From: Myxococcales bacterium
Lineage (GTDB): Bacteria > Myxococcota > Myxococcia > Myxococcales > Myxococcaceae
Reading direction: 5' to 3'
Assembly: GCA_020846875.1 (NCBI GenBank)
Contig: JADLDB010000036.1
Coordinates: forward strand, 1-64,000
DNA length: 64,000 nt
Numbering within the stretch: position 1 is the stretch's first letter; each line of letters starts with the position of its first letter. The translations under genes were made by a program, and so were the position numbers. Below the pieces are notes generated by a model. That model worked only from the letters and a program-made list of their open reading frames with translations, made no database searches and had not been told where the DNA came from. Positions 1-8,949 of this stretch are shown one piece after another.

Positions 1-360
1 AAGACGCTCAGCGCCCGGGTGGCGAAGCGCGACTTCGAGGTGGTGAGCCGGGTGTGGACGGAGTTCGACCGCGAGCACGACGTGTACCCCTACTTCCACT
101 CCAGCCAGGTGGACGGCGGCAGCAACTTCATCGGCTTCGCAGATCCCGAGCTCGATCGCCTGCTGGAGGCCGTGCGCAGCGAATTCGACGCGAAGAAGCG
201 CCGCGAGCTGGAGCGGGCGGTCCACCGGCGCCTGGTGGAGACGCAGCCCTACCTGCTGATGACCAACCGCCAGACGCTGGACGCCGCGAAGCAGCGCGTC
301 CACGGCCTGAGGCCCTCGGTGGCCTGGTACGACCTGCGCGAAGTGTGGGTGCAGCCCTGA
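1..360 (+). CDS. C-terminal end of an ABC transporter substrate-binding protein (family 5, peptide type), partial
   Basis: The reading frame is open from the first base, so the gene begins before the window; about 119 codons remain. The tail has the pattern typical of the last lobe of oligopeptide/dipeptide-binding proteins: a segment around a Gly-Phe-x-Asp-Pro-Glu-Leu-Asp core, a charged helix (EFDAKKRRELERAVHRRL) and then the QPYLLM strand. Such proteins capture peptides or similar solutes in the periplasm for an ABC importer. The substrate cannot be inferred from this fragment. The GTG at 19 is not thought to be the start. Confidence 0.7.
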   Translation, partial: KTLSARVAKRDFEVVSRVWTEFDREHDVYPYFHSSQVDGGSNFIGFADPELDRLLEAVRSEFDAKKRRELERAVHRRLVETQPYLLMTNRQTLDAAKQRVHGLRPSVAWYDLREVWVQP

Positions 361-400
361 CCTTGTGGAGAGGTGCGTGCATGTGACGCGCTGCGCCCCG

Positions 401-406
401 TATACT
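401..406 (+). promoter_or_regulatory. possible -10 element upstream of prkA
   Basis: TATACT lies about 120 nt before the prkA start in a 165-base gap that otherwise holds no gene. No convincing -35 hexamer was seen at 16-18 bp. The call rests on the hexamer alone. Confidence 0.25.
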
Positions 407-525
407 GCAGGACAGCTTTCACGCGCTCTTCGCCCCGTGCCGTACCTCGCGGTCCCATCCCGCGGCGGGGAAGAATTCACACCCCGGCCGACACCCGACG
501 CTTCACGCAAGGGACCGACAACTCC

Positions 526-2586
526 ATGAGCACCAACCACTGGGCGCAGAAGATCGCCTCGTTCCAGGACAAGAAGACGTACCAGTCACTGAACTGGGAA
601 GGCAGCTTCGACGAGTACCTGGACATCGTGCGGCAGAACCCACGCGTCACGCGGACCGCCTACCAGCGCGTGTACGACATGATCCTGAGCCACGGGAAGA
701 CGGAGTACATCGACAACAAGAAGCGGCTGGTGCGCTACCACTTCTTCTCCGACGAGCAGCACAACGGGCGCGACGCGGTGTTCGGCCTGGACGTGCCGCT
801 GATGAAGCTGGTCAACGTCTTCAAGGCGGCGGCGCACGGCTACGGCGCGGAGAAGCGCGTCATCTTGCTGCACGGGCCGGTGGGTTCTTCCAAGTCCACC
901 ATCGCCCGGAGCCTGAAGCGCGGGCTGGAGGACTACACGAAGACGCCCGAGGGTGCGCTGTACACGTACCAGTGGGTGTTCGACGAGAAGACGACCCTGC
1001 CGGACGGCTCGGTGTTGCACGGCCGGATCCCGTCACCGCTGCATGAGGAGCCGCTCAAGCTGATCCCGCGGGACATGCGCGGCAGGCTGTTCCCCGAGCT
1101 GTGCCCGCCGGACAACGGCTACGCGATCCCCGACATCGGCGAGTTGAACCCGCACTGCCGCTTCATCTTCCGGCAGTTGGTGGCGAAGTACGACGGCGAC
1201 CTCGAGAAGGTGTACGGCCACGTGCGGGTGAAGCGGCTCATCTTCTCGGAGAAGGATCGCATCGGCGTAGGCACTTTCCAGCCGAAGGACGAGAAGAACC
1301 AGGACTCCACGGAGCTCACCGGCGACATCAACTACCGGAAGATCGCCGAGTTCGGCTCCGACTCGGATCCGCGCGCGTTCAACTTCGACGGCGAGTTCTG
1401 CGTCGCCAACCGCGGCGTGATCGAGTTCGTCGAGATGCTGAAGCTCGACGTGGCCTTCCTCTACGATCTGCTCGGCGCGACGCAGGAGCACAAGATCAAG
1501 CCGAAGAAGTTCCCGCAGACGGACATCGACGAGCTGATCATCGGCCACACCAACGAGCCCGAGTTCAAGAAGCTCGAGTCGAACGAGTTCATGGAGGCCC
1601 TGCGGGACCGCACGATCAAGATCGACATTCCCTACATCACGAAGCTGTCCGAGGAGATCAAGATCTACGAGAAGGAGTTCAACCCGCGCCGCATCAAGGG
1701 CAAGCACATCGCCCCGCACACGCTGGAGATGGCGGCGATGTGGGCGGTGCTGACGCGGCTCGAGGAGCCGAAGAAGCACAACCTCTCGGTGCTGCAGAAG
1801 TTGAAGCTCTACAACGGCAAGACGCTGCCCAACTTCACCGAGGACAACATCAAGGAACTGCGAAAGGAGGCGGCGCGCGAGGGCCTGGAGGGCATCAGCC
1901 CGCGCTACGTGCAAGACAAGATCTCCAACGCGCTGGTGAGCGACAAGTCGGAGTCGTCGATCAACCCGTTCATGGTCTTGAACGAGCTGGAGACGGGCCT
2001 CAAGAGCCACTCGCTGATCCCCAGCGAGGACACGCGCAAGAAGTACCGCGAGCTCTTGAACGTGGTGAAGCAGGAGTACGAAGACATCGTGAAGAACGAG
2101 GTGCAGCGGGCGATCAGCGCGGACGAGGACGCGATCGCCAAGCTGTGCTCGAACTACATCGACAACGTGAAGGCCTACACCCAGAAGGAGAAGATCAAGA
2201 ACAAGTACACCGGCCTCTATGACGAGCCCGATGAGCGGCTGATGAGATCGATCGAAGAGAAGATCGACATCCCCGAGAGCCGGAAGGACGACTTCCGCCG
2301 GGAGATCATGAACTACATCGGCGCGCTGGCGATCGAGGGCAAGGTCTTCAACTGGCGGACGAACGAGCGGCTGCAGAAGGCGCTCGAGCTGAAGCTGTTC
2401 GAGGATCAGAAGGACAGCATCAAGCTCAAGACGCTGGTCAGCTCGGTCGTCGACAAGGAGACGCAGGAGAAGATCGACGTGGTGAAGAGCCGGCTGATTA
2501 AGAACTTCGGGTACGACGAGGAGTCGGCCACCGACGTCTTGAACTTCGTCGCGTCCATCTTCGCGCGCGGGGACGCCAAGGAGTGA
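526..2586 (+). CDS. prkA: PrkA-family serine protein kinase
   Basis: A 686-residue protein of full family length. It has the N-terminal AAA+ module of PrkA/YeaG with a Walker A loop GPVGSSKST (residues 117-125), followed by the conserved PrkA middle and C-terminal regions. The family autophosphorylates on Ser and is linked to stationary-phase and nitrogen/carbon stress responses, and in Bacillus to sporulation. The ATG at 526 begins the conserved MSTNHW... sequence; the frame stays open upstream to 373, but that extension has no family character. In many bacteria prkA, yeaH and spoVR form one operon. Here yeaH and spoVR follow only after a two-gene insertion (2686-5063). A poor Shine-Dalgarno leaves the exact start slightly open. 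Confidence 0.95.
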   Translation: MSTNHWAQKIASFQDKKTYQSLNWEGSFDEYLDIVRQNPRVTRTAYQRVYDMILSHGKTEYIDNKKRLVRYHFFSDEQHNGRDAVFGLDVPLMKLVNVFKAAAHGYGAEKRVILLHGPVGSSKSTIARSLKRGLEDYTKTPEGALYTYQWVFDEKTTLPDGSVLHGRIPSPLHEEPLKLIPRDMRGRLFPELCPPDNGYAIPDIGELNPHCRFIFRQLVAKYDGDLEKVYGHVRVKRLIFSEKDRIGVGTFQPKDEKNQDSTELTGDINYRKIAEFGSDSDPRAFNFDGEFCVANRGVIEFVEMLKLDVAFLYDLLGATQEHKIKPKKFPQTDIDELIIGHTNEPEFKKLESNEFMEALRDRTIKIDIPYITKLSEEIKIYEKEFNPRRIKGKHIAPHTLEMAAMWAVLTRLEEPKKHNLSVLQKLKLYNGKTLPNFTEDNIKELRKEAAREGLEGISPRYVQDKISNALVSDKSESSINPFMVLNELETGLKSHSLIPSEDTRKKYRELLNVVKQEYEDIVKNEVQRAISADEDAIAKLCSNYIDNVKAYTQKEKIKNKYTGLYDEPDERLMRSIEEKIDIPESRKDDFRREIMNYIGALAIEGKVFNWRTNERLQKALELKLFEDQKDSIKLKTLVSSVVDKETQEKIDVVKSRLIKNFGYDEESATDVLNFVASIFARGDAKE

Positions 2587-2685
2587 CGTGCGACTCAGCA
2601 AGACCGGCGCATGCACCAGTGAAACCGCGTGCTCGCACCTGAAGGTCAAGTCTCTGACCAAACTCAGCCCAAGAAGAGGGAATAG

Positions 2686-4341
2686 ATGTCCAAGTTACTA
2701 TTTCTTCACCTCGCTCTGTTTGCCGTAGTCTCCGGCAAGGCTCTGGCCGACGACGAGTGGTCGTCAACGGAGACACGCGCTCAGTGGCTCGACCAACTGG
2801 GTAGCGAGGCAGTCGGCGAAGACCGCCCAGTTGTCTTGTTCAATCGCGCTGGGGCAATTGCTGGACTGTCGGGCAAATTCATAATCGCCAGCAAGAAGCC
2901 CGCCAGCGTTCGCGACTGGGTTCATGCCCATCGATTGATGTTCGGCCTCACCCCGGCTGAATCTCTCGAGCTTGACAAGATCACGCCGTTCTTCGAGGCA
3001 GAGCCTGACGGGACAGAAAACGTCTTGAATGTTCAATCTGGCGCTGTGTATTGGTTCTCAGTGATTGCACAGGACACACGAGCCGATGCGGGCGCGTTAA
3101 AGGTAATCGTCGACTTGAGGAACGGAGTGATCGTCCGCGGAGTCTACAGCGCTCACCAGCCAACAGTTGAGGGTTACGGCTACGCGACCGCTGAATTCAC
3201 TGAATCCAAAGCCTGGGATGTTGTTGAGGCCTATCTCGGCGCTCCTGTTGAGTACCGCTCCTCAGCCCAGCGTTCCTGGACAAGCGTCAGTTGGCTTCTT
3301 AACAGGGCGCCAGCAAGGAAAGAGCTATTATGGATCCTCTCCGCCCAGACGGCAGGCGGCGACGTGGAGTCCTTCGTCGTCCATCCGAACCAGGGAGTAA
3401 TTCACCACGGCTTCGGCAAGGCGAGCCTTGGCGCGCTCATTCCCGAGCTTCACCGGGGGTACGGCTCGGCTGGCCAGATCTACTGGGATTCCATGAGCAG
3501 CGCTGGCGGCTGTACGTCGCTCGGCCCCAACTGCACCAACCCCGCGTTTTCTGATTCCCAGTTCTCGCGCGCCGAAGTACCGCTTCTGTTGGAAATGTGG
3601 CGGAACCTCTCTCTTCAGAACTACAGTGGCACATATTTCGATTGGCCCTGGACCGAACCTGGGCGGGCCCCGCTCAAGGCAACTCAAGAGCTCTCGCCGA
3701 TTGGCTCCGCACAGAAGCTCACGGTCGTGTTGGCTCACACCGGATTGGAGTGCAACCCCGCCTCGCCCCCCTGCAGCAACTACACGAGCATCTGGATGGG
3801 ACCTGGGGATGTCTTCGTCGATCTGTATGGGCATGAGTTCGGGCACAGTTTCGTGAAAGACCTCAAGGCGACCTCGCACTCACCCACGGTTCCTTCCGGT
3901 GCGCTCACGGAAGCAATGGCGGACTATTTCGGAATTGTGCAGGAGGACTTCAGGCTGAAACTCGCCGATCCAAACCCAACTGCGCTACGCACTGATTTCA
4001 AGATATCCTCTGTCAGTGCGGGCCTGACCATCAATTGGGCCGCCGCCGGCTGCGTGCCGGCCTTTATTTCCTCACACCGAGGCGCGCTAGGACGCGGTTG
4101 GTACGAAGCATGGCGACGGATCTACCCCACACCGCACGCACGAAGGGACTTACTTTTTAGGGCTTGGCAGGCTTCGATTCTCCAAGCGTACTCGTACACT
4201 ACGGACAGTTTTCCGACCGCCCTCGACATGGCTGCTGCGCAACTCTCAATGGCTTCGGACCCGCTGACCACCAGTCTGCCCTACCCAAACGCGGTACTTG
4301 CGGCGGAAGTTATCTCTGCTGGCGCCCCGGGATGCTGGTGA
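2686..4341 (+). CDS. secreted M4-like (thermolysin-type) zinc metallopeptidase
   Basis: 551 residues with an N-terminal signal peptide ending near GKALA, a propeptide-like N-terminal half (FTP/PepSY-like) and a C-terminal catalytic half. The zinc motif HEFGH is at residues 383-387 and the third-ligand motif EAMAD at 409-413, the arrangement of the M4 gluzincin family. Several Cys in the mature part suggest disulfides. A start-proximal AGAGGGAA at about 8 nt supports the ATG. Base composition is lower in GC than the neighbours (34 of 60 bases G/C at 3061-3120, against 42 of 60 at 9061-9120). It sits between prkA and yeaH, which are normally adjacent, so it looks acquired. The substrate is unknown; degradation of external protein is the simplest guess. 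Confidence 0.8.
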   Translation: MSKLLFLHLALFAVVSGKALADDEWSSTETRAQWLDQLGSEAVGEDRPVVLFNRAGAIAGLSGKFIIASKKPASVRDWVHAHRLMFGLTPAESLELDKITPFFEAEPDGTENVLNVQSGAVYWFSVIAQDTRADAGALKVIVDLRNGVIVRGVYSAHQPTVEGYGYATAEFTESKAWDVVEAYLGAPVEYRSSAQRSWTSVSWLLNRAPARKELLWILSAQTAGGDVESFVVHPNQGVIHHGFGKASLGALIPELHRGYGSAGQIYWDSMSSAGGCTSLGPNCTNPAFSDSQFSRAEVPLLLEMWRNLSLQNYSGTYFDWPWTEPGRAPLKATQELSPIGSAQKLTVVLAHTGLECNPASPPCSNYTSIWMGPGDVFVDLYGHEFGHSFVKDLKATSHSPTVPSGALTEAMADYFGIVQEDFRLKLADPNPTALRTDFKISSVSAGLTINWAAAGCVPAFISSHRGALGRGWYEAWRRIYPTPHARRDLLFRAWQASILQAYSYTTDSFPTALDMAAAQLSMASDPLTTSLPYPNAVLAAEVISAGAPGCW

Positions 4342-5063
4342 CTGAGAAATTCACATTCTGCCTTGTGATTGCGTTAGCCACGCTGGGCTTTTCATGTTCA
4401 GCTCCCGCCGGAATCCAGGACGGATCCGTTGACGCGGGGGCTCCTGACGCATCCACAGATAGCGGTGCGGGGTTTGATGCCGGCGCCCCTGCGGATGGCG
4501 GGTTCGATGCCGGAGAACCGCAAGAATGCCAGACGTGCGCTATCGGATCTGACGACTGCGGCGTAATGATGTCGTGTCGGGAAGTCGGCCAGACTCTTGG
4601 CTACTGCGCCAGGTTCCAACCTGCTTGCGACGGTGGAGTGCCGGACCTAGCGTCGGCTCACGTCTCCTACACCACCGCATGCAGCCTGATCGAATGCAAC
4701 GTGGATGTGGCATTTAATGCACTTTCTAACAATCAGATGCGCGTCCGCGTCTGGAGTTTGAATGCCGATGGCGGGCCCCTTGCGGCACTGGACACCGAGA
4801 CTCCAGTTCCAATCGCAGCAGGGGCTTGGAGGGAACAAGTGACACAGTGCCTTCCGGCATCGTCGCGTCTGCAGGGAACAGATTGCCTTACCCACCAGTA
4901 TCAAGTCCGGATCGACTTAACGCAGGACAGTGGTGCTCCGCACGCAGTCGAGTTTTTCACGGGTGGCAGTCAATTGCCGAGTATTGGCATTACGGAGAGC
5001 ACCTTCCTGACTATCCGTGCTTCGTTGGATGTAGTGGCAGACGCGGGCTTGGCACCACGATGA
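4332..5063 (+). CDS. small exported (possibly lipo-) protein with Asp/Ala/Gly-rich linker, coupled to the M4 peptidase
   Basis: Starting at the ATG at 4332, which overlaps the end of the peptidase gene by 10 nt, this encodes 243 residues. The N-terminus is a hydrophobic signal ending in GFSC, an atypical lipobox. A low-complexity linker rich in Asp, Ala and Gly (about residues 28-60) follows, then a Cys-rich segment (CQTCAIGSDDC) and a beta-rich domain. The linker style is typical of myxobacterial surface lipoproteins. No known catalytic motif was recognised. The tight overlap says it is co-translated with the peptidase and may act with it. GTG 4338 is an alternative start. Like the peptidase, it is lower in GC than the flanks. 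Confidence 0.65.
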   Translation: MLVTEKFTFCLVIALATLGFSCSAPAGIQDGSVDAGAPDASTDSGAGFDAGAPADGGFDAGEPQECQTCAIGSDDCGVMMSCREVGQTLGYCARFQPACDGGVPDLASAHVSYTTACSLIECNVDVAFNALSNNQMRVRVWSLNADGGPLAALDTETPVPIAAGAWREQVTQCLPASSRLQGTDCLTHQYQVRIDLTQDSGAPHAVEFFTGGSQLPSIGITESTFLTIRASLDVVADAGLAPR

Positions 5064-5095
5064 ATGTCGGCTGAACCTCGATATTGGTGGCAAAC

Positions 5096-6205
5096 ATGGC
5101 GCTTCGCATCGACCAGGACCACAGCCGCTTCAAGCAGATCGTCCGCGGGAAGATTAAGCAGAACCTCAAGAAGTACGTTCAGCAGGGCGAGATGCTGGGC
5201 AAGAAGGGGAAGGACTTCATCTCCATCCCCGTGCCCTTCATCGACGTGCCGCACTTCAAGCACGGCTCACGGCAGGGCGGCGTGGGCCAGGGCGACGGAG
5301 AGCCGGGCGACGCCATCGGCCAGGGCCAGCCGCAGCCGGGCGACGGCAGCGGCAAGGCCGGCGAAGGCGAAGGCCAGCACGTGCTGGAGGTGGACGTCTC
5401 GCTCGAAGAGCTCGCGCAGATCCTCGCCGAAGAGCTGCAGCTGCCGAACATCGAGCACAAGGGCACCGAGAAGATCGTCACCACGCGCATCAAGTACACG
5501 GGCATCAACACCGTGGGCCCACAGGCTCTGCGGCACTTCAAGCGCACCTACCGCGAGGCGTTGAAGCGCTCGATCGCGATGGGCACGTACAACCCGGACT
5601 TCCCGGTGATCGTGCCGATCCGCGAAGACGTGCGGTACCGCACGTACAAGCTGGAGAACCTGCCGGAGACGAACGCGGTCATCATCTACATGATGGACGT
5701 GTCCGGCTCGATGGGCGACGAGCAGAAGGAGATCGTCCGCATCGAGAGCTTCTGGCTCGATACGTGGCTGCGGCACCAGTACAAGGGCCTCGAGACGCGG
5801 TACGTGATCCACGACGCGGTGGCGCGCGAGGTGGACCGGGAGACGTTCTTCCACACGCGCGAGTCGGGCGGCACGATGATCTCCAGCGCGTACAAGCTGT
5901 GCCGCGACATCATCAAGGCCGATTACCCGTCATCGTCGTGGAACATCTACCCGTTCCACTTCTCCGACGGCGACAACTGGTCCGCGGACGACACGCGGCA
6001 GTGCATCGAGATCCTGAAGTCGGACATGCTCCCCGCGGTGAACCAGTTCGCCTACGGCCAGGTGGAGTCGCCGTACGGCTCCGGTCAGTTCATCAAGGAC
6101 CTGCGCGAGCAGCTGGGCGACTCGGAAAAGGTGGCCTTGAGCGAGATCGCCGACAAGGACGGCATCTACGGCTCGATCAAGGACTTCCTGGGGAAGGGAC
6201 GCTGA
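5096..6205 (+). CDS. yeaH: DUF444 (YeaH) family protein with VWA-type MIDAS motif
   Basis: 369 residues from ATG 5096 (a GTG four codons upstream is possible). It begins with the conserved basic N-terminus of the family, then a Gly/Gln-rich stretch (about residues 60-95) and a C-terminal von Willebrand A-like domain with the metal site DVSGS at 201-205. YeaH proteins are co-transcribed with PrkA and SpoVR in many bacteria and are thought to work in the same stress pathway; their biochemical role is not established. spoVR follows 4 nt after the stop. Confidence 0.9.
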   Translation: MALRIDQDHSRFKQIVRGKIKQNLKKYVQQGEMLGKKGKDFISIPVPFIDVPHFKHGSRQGGVGQGDGEPGDAIGQGQPQPGDGSGKAGEGEGQHVLEVDVSLEELAQILAEELQLPNIEHKGTEKIVTTRIKYTGINTVGPQALRHFKRTYREALKRSIAMGTYNPDFPVIVPIREDVRYRTYKLENLPETNAVIIYMMDVSGSMGDEQKEIVRIESFWLDTWLRHQYKGLETRYVIHDAVAREVDRETFFHTRESGGTMISSAYKLCRDIIKADYPSSSWNIYPFHFSDGDNWSADDTRQCIEILKSDMLPAVNQFAYGQVESPYGSGQFIKDLREQLGDSEKVALSEIADKDGIYGSIKDFLGKGR

Positions 6206-6209
6206 AGCG

Positions 6210-7697
6210 ATGCCCAAGTCACTCACCCCCCGCCTGCAGGACCTGAAGAAGGAGATCGAGGGCTACGCGCGCGCCTTCGGCCTCGACTTCTTCGAGACGG
6301 TCTTCGAGGTGCTGTCCACCGACGAGCTGAACATGGTGGCGGCGTACGGCGGCTTCCCCACGCGCTACCCGCACTGGCGCTGGGGCATGGAGTTCGAGCA
6401 GCTCTCCAAGTCCAGCGAGTACGGGCTGTCGAAGATCTACGAGCTCGTCATCAACAATGATCCCTGCTTCGCGTACCTGCTGGAGGCGAACGCCGAGGTC
6501 GACCAGAAGCTGGTGATGGCGCACGTCTACGGCCACAACGACTTCTTCAAGAACAACTTCGCCTTCAAGTACACCAACCGGAAGATGGTCGACGAGATGG
6601 CGAACCACGCCACTCGCATCCGCCGGTGGATCGACAAGATCGGCGTGGAGAAGGTGGAGGACTACGTCGACACCTGCCTCTCGCTGGAGAACCTGATCGA
6701 CCAGCACGCGCCGCACATCAAGCGCAACCCCGATCCCCGGGTGGAGAAGGAGCAGGTGAACGTCGCCCCCACGGGGATCAAGGTCGACAAGGAGTACATG
6801 CGGCCGTACATGAACCCGGCCGAGTTCCTCGAGAAGCAGAAGCGGCAGGTCGAGGACGAGAAGAAGGCCTCGAAGAAGTTCCCCGAGCGCCCGCAGCGCG
6901 ACGTGCTGGCGTTCCTGCTGGAGCACGCGCCGCTCGAGGACTGGGAGCACGAGATCCTCTCCATCGTGCGCGAGGAGGCCTACTACTTCGCGCCGCAGGG
7001 CCAGACGAAGATCATGAACGAAGGCTGGGCCAGCTACTGGCACTCGACGATCATGACCACGCGGGCGCTCAAGGATCACGAGATCGTCGACTACGCCGAT
7101 CACCACTCCGGGACGATGGCCACCCAGCAGGGCAAGCTGAACCCGTACAAGCTGGGGATCGAGCTGTTCCGGGACGTGGAAGAGCGCTGGAACAAGGGCC
7201 GCTTCGGAAAGGAGTGGGACGAGTGCGACGACCTGCGCGCCCGCCGCGCCTGGGACAAGAACCTGGGCGGGGGCCGCGAGAAGATCTTCGAGGTCCGCAA
7301 GCACTACAACGACATCACCTTCATCGACGCCTTCCTCACGCCTGAGTTCGCGCTCGAGCAGAAGCTCTTCACCTTCAACTTCAACGACAAGAAGAACACC
7401 TGGGAGATCGCCACCCGCGAGTTCAAGAAGGTGAAGGCCAAGCTGCTCCAGCAGCTCACCAACTTCGGGCAGCCGGTGATCGACGTGGTCGACGCCAACT
7501 GGGAGAACAAGGGGGAGCTGATCCTTTCCCACCGGCACGACGGCATGGACCTCGACCCGGGCTACGCGAAGGAGACGCTGCGGAACCTGCAGCAGCTCTG
7601 GCGCCGGCCGGTGGGCATCGTCACCCGCGTGGAAGGCAAGAGCCTGCTCATGCGCCACGACGGGACGACGTTCAGCGAGAAGAAGGTCGAGCTGTAG
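6210..7697 (+). CDS. spoVR: SpoVR / YcgB family protein
   Basis: 495 residues, the usual family length. Recognisable blocks include HWRWGMEFE near residue 53, the YGHNDFFKNN segment near 108 and the NEGWASYWH segment near 270. SpoVR is needed for spore cortex formation in Bacillus; elsewhere its role is undefined, but it travels with prkA and yeaH. The start follows the yeaH stop by 4 nt, so the two are almost certainly one transcript. No terminator-like hairpin was seen in the 74 bases after the stop. Confidence 0.93.
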   Translation: MPKSLTPRLQDLKKEIEGYARAFGLDFFETVFEVLSTDELNMVAAYGGFPTRYPHWRWGMEFEQLSKSSEYGLSKIYELVINNDPCFAYLLEANAEVDQKLVMAHVYGHNDFFKNNFAFKYTNRKMVDEMANHATRIRRWIDKIGVEKVEDYVDTCLSLENLIDQHAPHIKRNPDPRVEKEQVNVAPTGIKVDKEYMRPYMNPAEFLEKQKRQVEDEKKASKKFPERPQRDVLAFLLEHAPLEDWEHEILSIVREEAYYFAPQGQTKIMNEGWASYWHSTIMTTRALKDHEIVDYADHHSGTMATQQGKLNPYKLGIELFRDVEERWNKGRFGKEWDECDDLRARRAWDKNLGGGREKIFEVRKHYNDITFIDAFLTPEFALEQKLFTFNFNDKKNTWEIATREFKKVKAKLLQQLTNFGQPVIDVVDANWENKGELILSHRHDGMDLDPGYAKETLRNLQQLWRRPVGIVTRVEGKSLLMRHDGTTFSEKKVEL

Positions 7698-7755
7698 GCC
7701 GTGGTCGGCCGCCCGCGTGGGCGTCTGGAAACTGTTCCCCACCGCGCGGCCCCGC

Positions 7756-7761
7756 TACACT
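7756..7761 (+). promoter_or_regulatory. TACACT -10-like element, leaderless arrangement for the M23 peptidase
   Basis: TACACT ends 10 nt before the ATG at 7772, and no Shine-Dalgarno sequence is present. Transcription from this element would start at or just before the initiation codon. See the finding on leaderless genes. Confidence 0.45.
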
Positions 7762-7771
7762 GCTGTAGCCC

Positions 7772-8917
7772 ATGCTCGTCCCGCTCGCGTTGGTCGCGCT
7801 CCTCTCGGGAGCCACCGACACCGCCGTCATCAAGAACCGCCGCATCGAGAAGCACCAGACCGTCGCCAAGGCCCTGTACGACGCTGGCCTCGATGACGTC
7901 ACCGTCGACGCCGTGCACGGCGCGCTCAAGGCCGCCGAGTTCGACTTCCGCAAGGCCCGCCCCGGCGATCAGCTGCGCTTCGTGTTGCGTGGCGGACAGC
8001 TCGACGTGCTCGACTACCGCCGCAGCCTGCTCACCGAGTGGCAGGTGCGCCGCGACGGCGAGAAGTACGTCGGCAAGAAGCGGGAGTTCGAGCGCGAGCA
8101 GCGCGTGGAGGTGGTGGAGCTGAACGTCGAGTCGAGCGTGTGGGACGCCGCCATCGCCGCCGGCGAGAAGCCCGACATCGCCGTCACCCTGTCCGACGTC
8201 TTCGCCTGGGACATCGACTTCTACCGCGACGTGCAGAAGGGCGATCGGATGCGCGCCGTCATCGAGAAGACCTTCCACAAGGGCCGGCTGCTCGACTACG
8301 GCAACGTGCTCGCCGCCGAGTACGTCGGCAGCAGCGTGGGCACCAGGCGCAGCTTCCACTACCGGATGCCCGACGGCACCGAGTCGTACTTCATGCAGGA
8401 CGGCTCCAGCGCGCGGAAGACCTTCCTCAAGTCACCGCTCAAGTACGCCCACGTCACCAGCAGGTTCGGCGGCCGCCACCACCCGATCCTCAACTACTAC
8501 TCCAACCACAACGGCGTGGACTACCACGCGCCGGTGGGCACGCCGGTGTGGGCGGTCGCCGACGGCACCGTCACCCGCGCCGGCTACGAGACGGGCGGCG
8601 GCAACACCGTGTGCGTCAAGCACGTGATGAGCTTCGAGACCTGCTACCTGCACCTCTCGAAGATCAGCGTGAAGGTCGGCCAGAAGGTGTCCCAGAAGGC
8701 CGTCATCGCCGAGTCGGGCAACACCGGCAAGCTGACCACCGGCCCGCACCTGCACTTCGGCATGAAGCGCGGAGGCGGCTGGGTGAACCCGCTCAACCAG
8801 AACTTCCCCCGCGCCGATCCGCTGCCCAAGGCGCTGCTCCCCGACTTCCAGGCGCAGATCGCCGACGCGCTGACGAAGCTCGACGCCAGCCCGGTGGCCG
8901 CCTTCGGTACGAAGTAG
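7772..8917 (+). CDS. exported M23-family (LytM-type) peptidoglycan endopeptidase
   Basis: 381 residues with a short hydrophobic N-terminus. A long N-terminal region resembling the OapA/LysM-like part of membrane-associated M23 peptidases precedes the C-terminal LytM domain. The zinc ligands are visible as H246 and D250 (HNGVD) and H326-x-H328 (HLHFG). All expected residues are present, so it should be an active endopeptidase cutting cross-links in the periplasm. The start is supported by the TACACT element 10 nt upstream. It stands alone between spoVR and glgP. Confidence 0.88.
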   Translation: MLVPLALVALLSGATDTAVIKNRRIEKHQTVAKALYDAGLDDVTVDAVHGALKAAEFDFRKARPGDQLRFVLRGGQLDVLDYRRSLLTEWQVRRDGEKYVGKKREFEREQRVEVVELNVESSVWDAAIAAGEKPDIAVTLSDVFAWDIDFYRDVQKGDRMRAVIEKTFHKGRLLDYGNVLAAEYVGSSVGTRRSFHYRMPDGTESYFMQDGSSARKTFLKSPLKYAHVTSRFGGRHHPILNYYSNHNGVDYHAPVGTPVWAVADGTVTRAGYETGGGNTVCVKHVMSFETCYLHLSKISVKVGQKVSQKAVIAESGNTGKLTTGPHLHFGMKRGGGWVNPLNQNFPRADPLPKALLPDFQAQIADALTKLDASPVAAFGTK

Positions 8918-8933
8918 CGCGCGCGCGCCGGAT

Positions 8934-8948
8934 CGGGGAAGTTCCCCG
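8934..8948 (+). promoter_or_regulatory. perfect 6-bp hairpin covering the glgP ribosome binding site
   Basis: CGGGGA (8934-8939) and TCCCCG (8943-8948) are perfectly complementary around a 3-nt loop. They end one base before the GTG start of glgP. The only Shine-Dalgarno-like sequence, GGGGA, lies in the left arm, so the hairpin could hide it. Confidence 0.4.
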
Positions 8949-8949
8949 C

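Noticed and set aside
373-525. An upstream extension of prkA to 373
   Set aside because: The 51 added residues are Arg/Pro-rich, contain no family sequence and overlap a probable promoter region.
8038-8949. Extension of the glgP frame back into the M23 gene
   Set aside because: The frame is open by GC bias but the translation is Arg-rich noise inside a conserved peptidase gene; the family begins after 8950.
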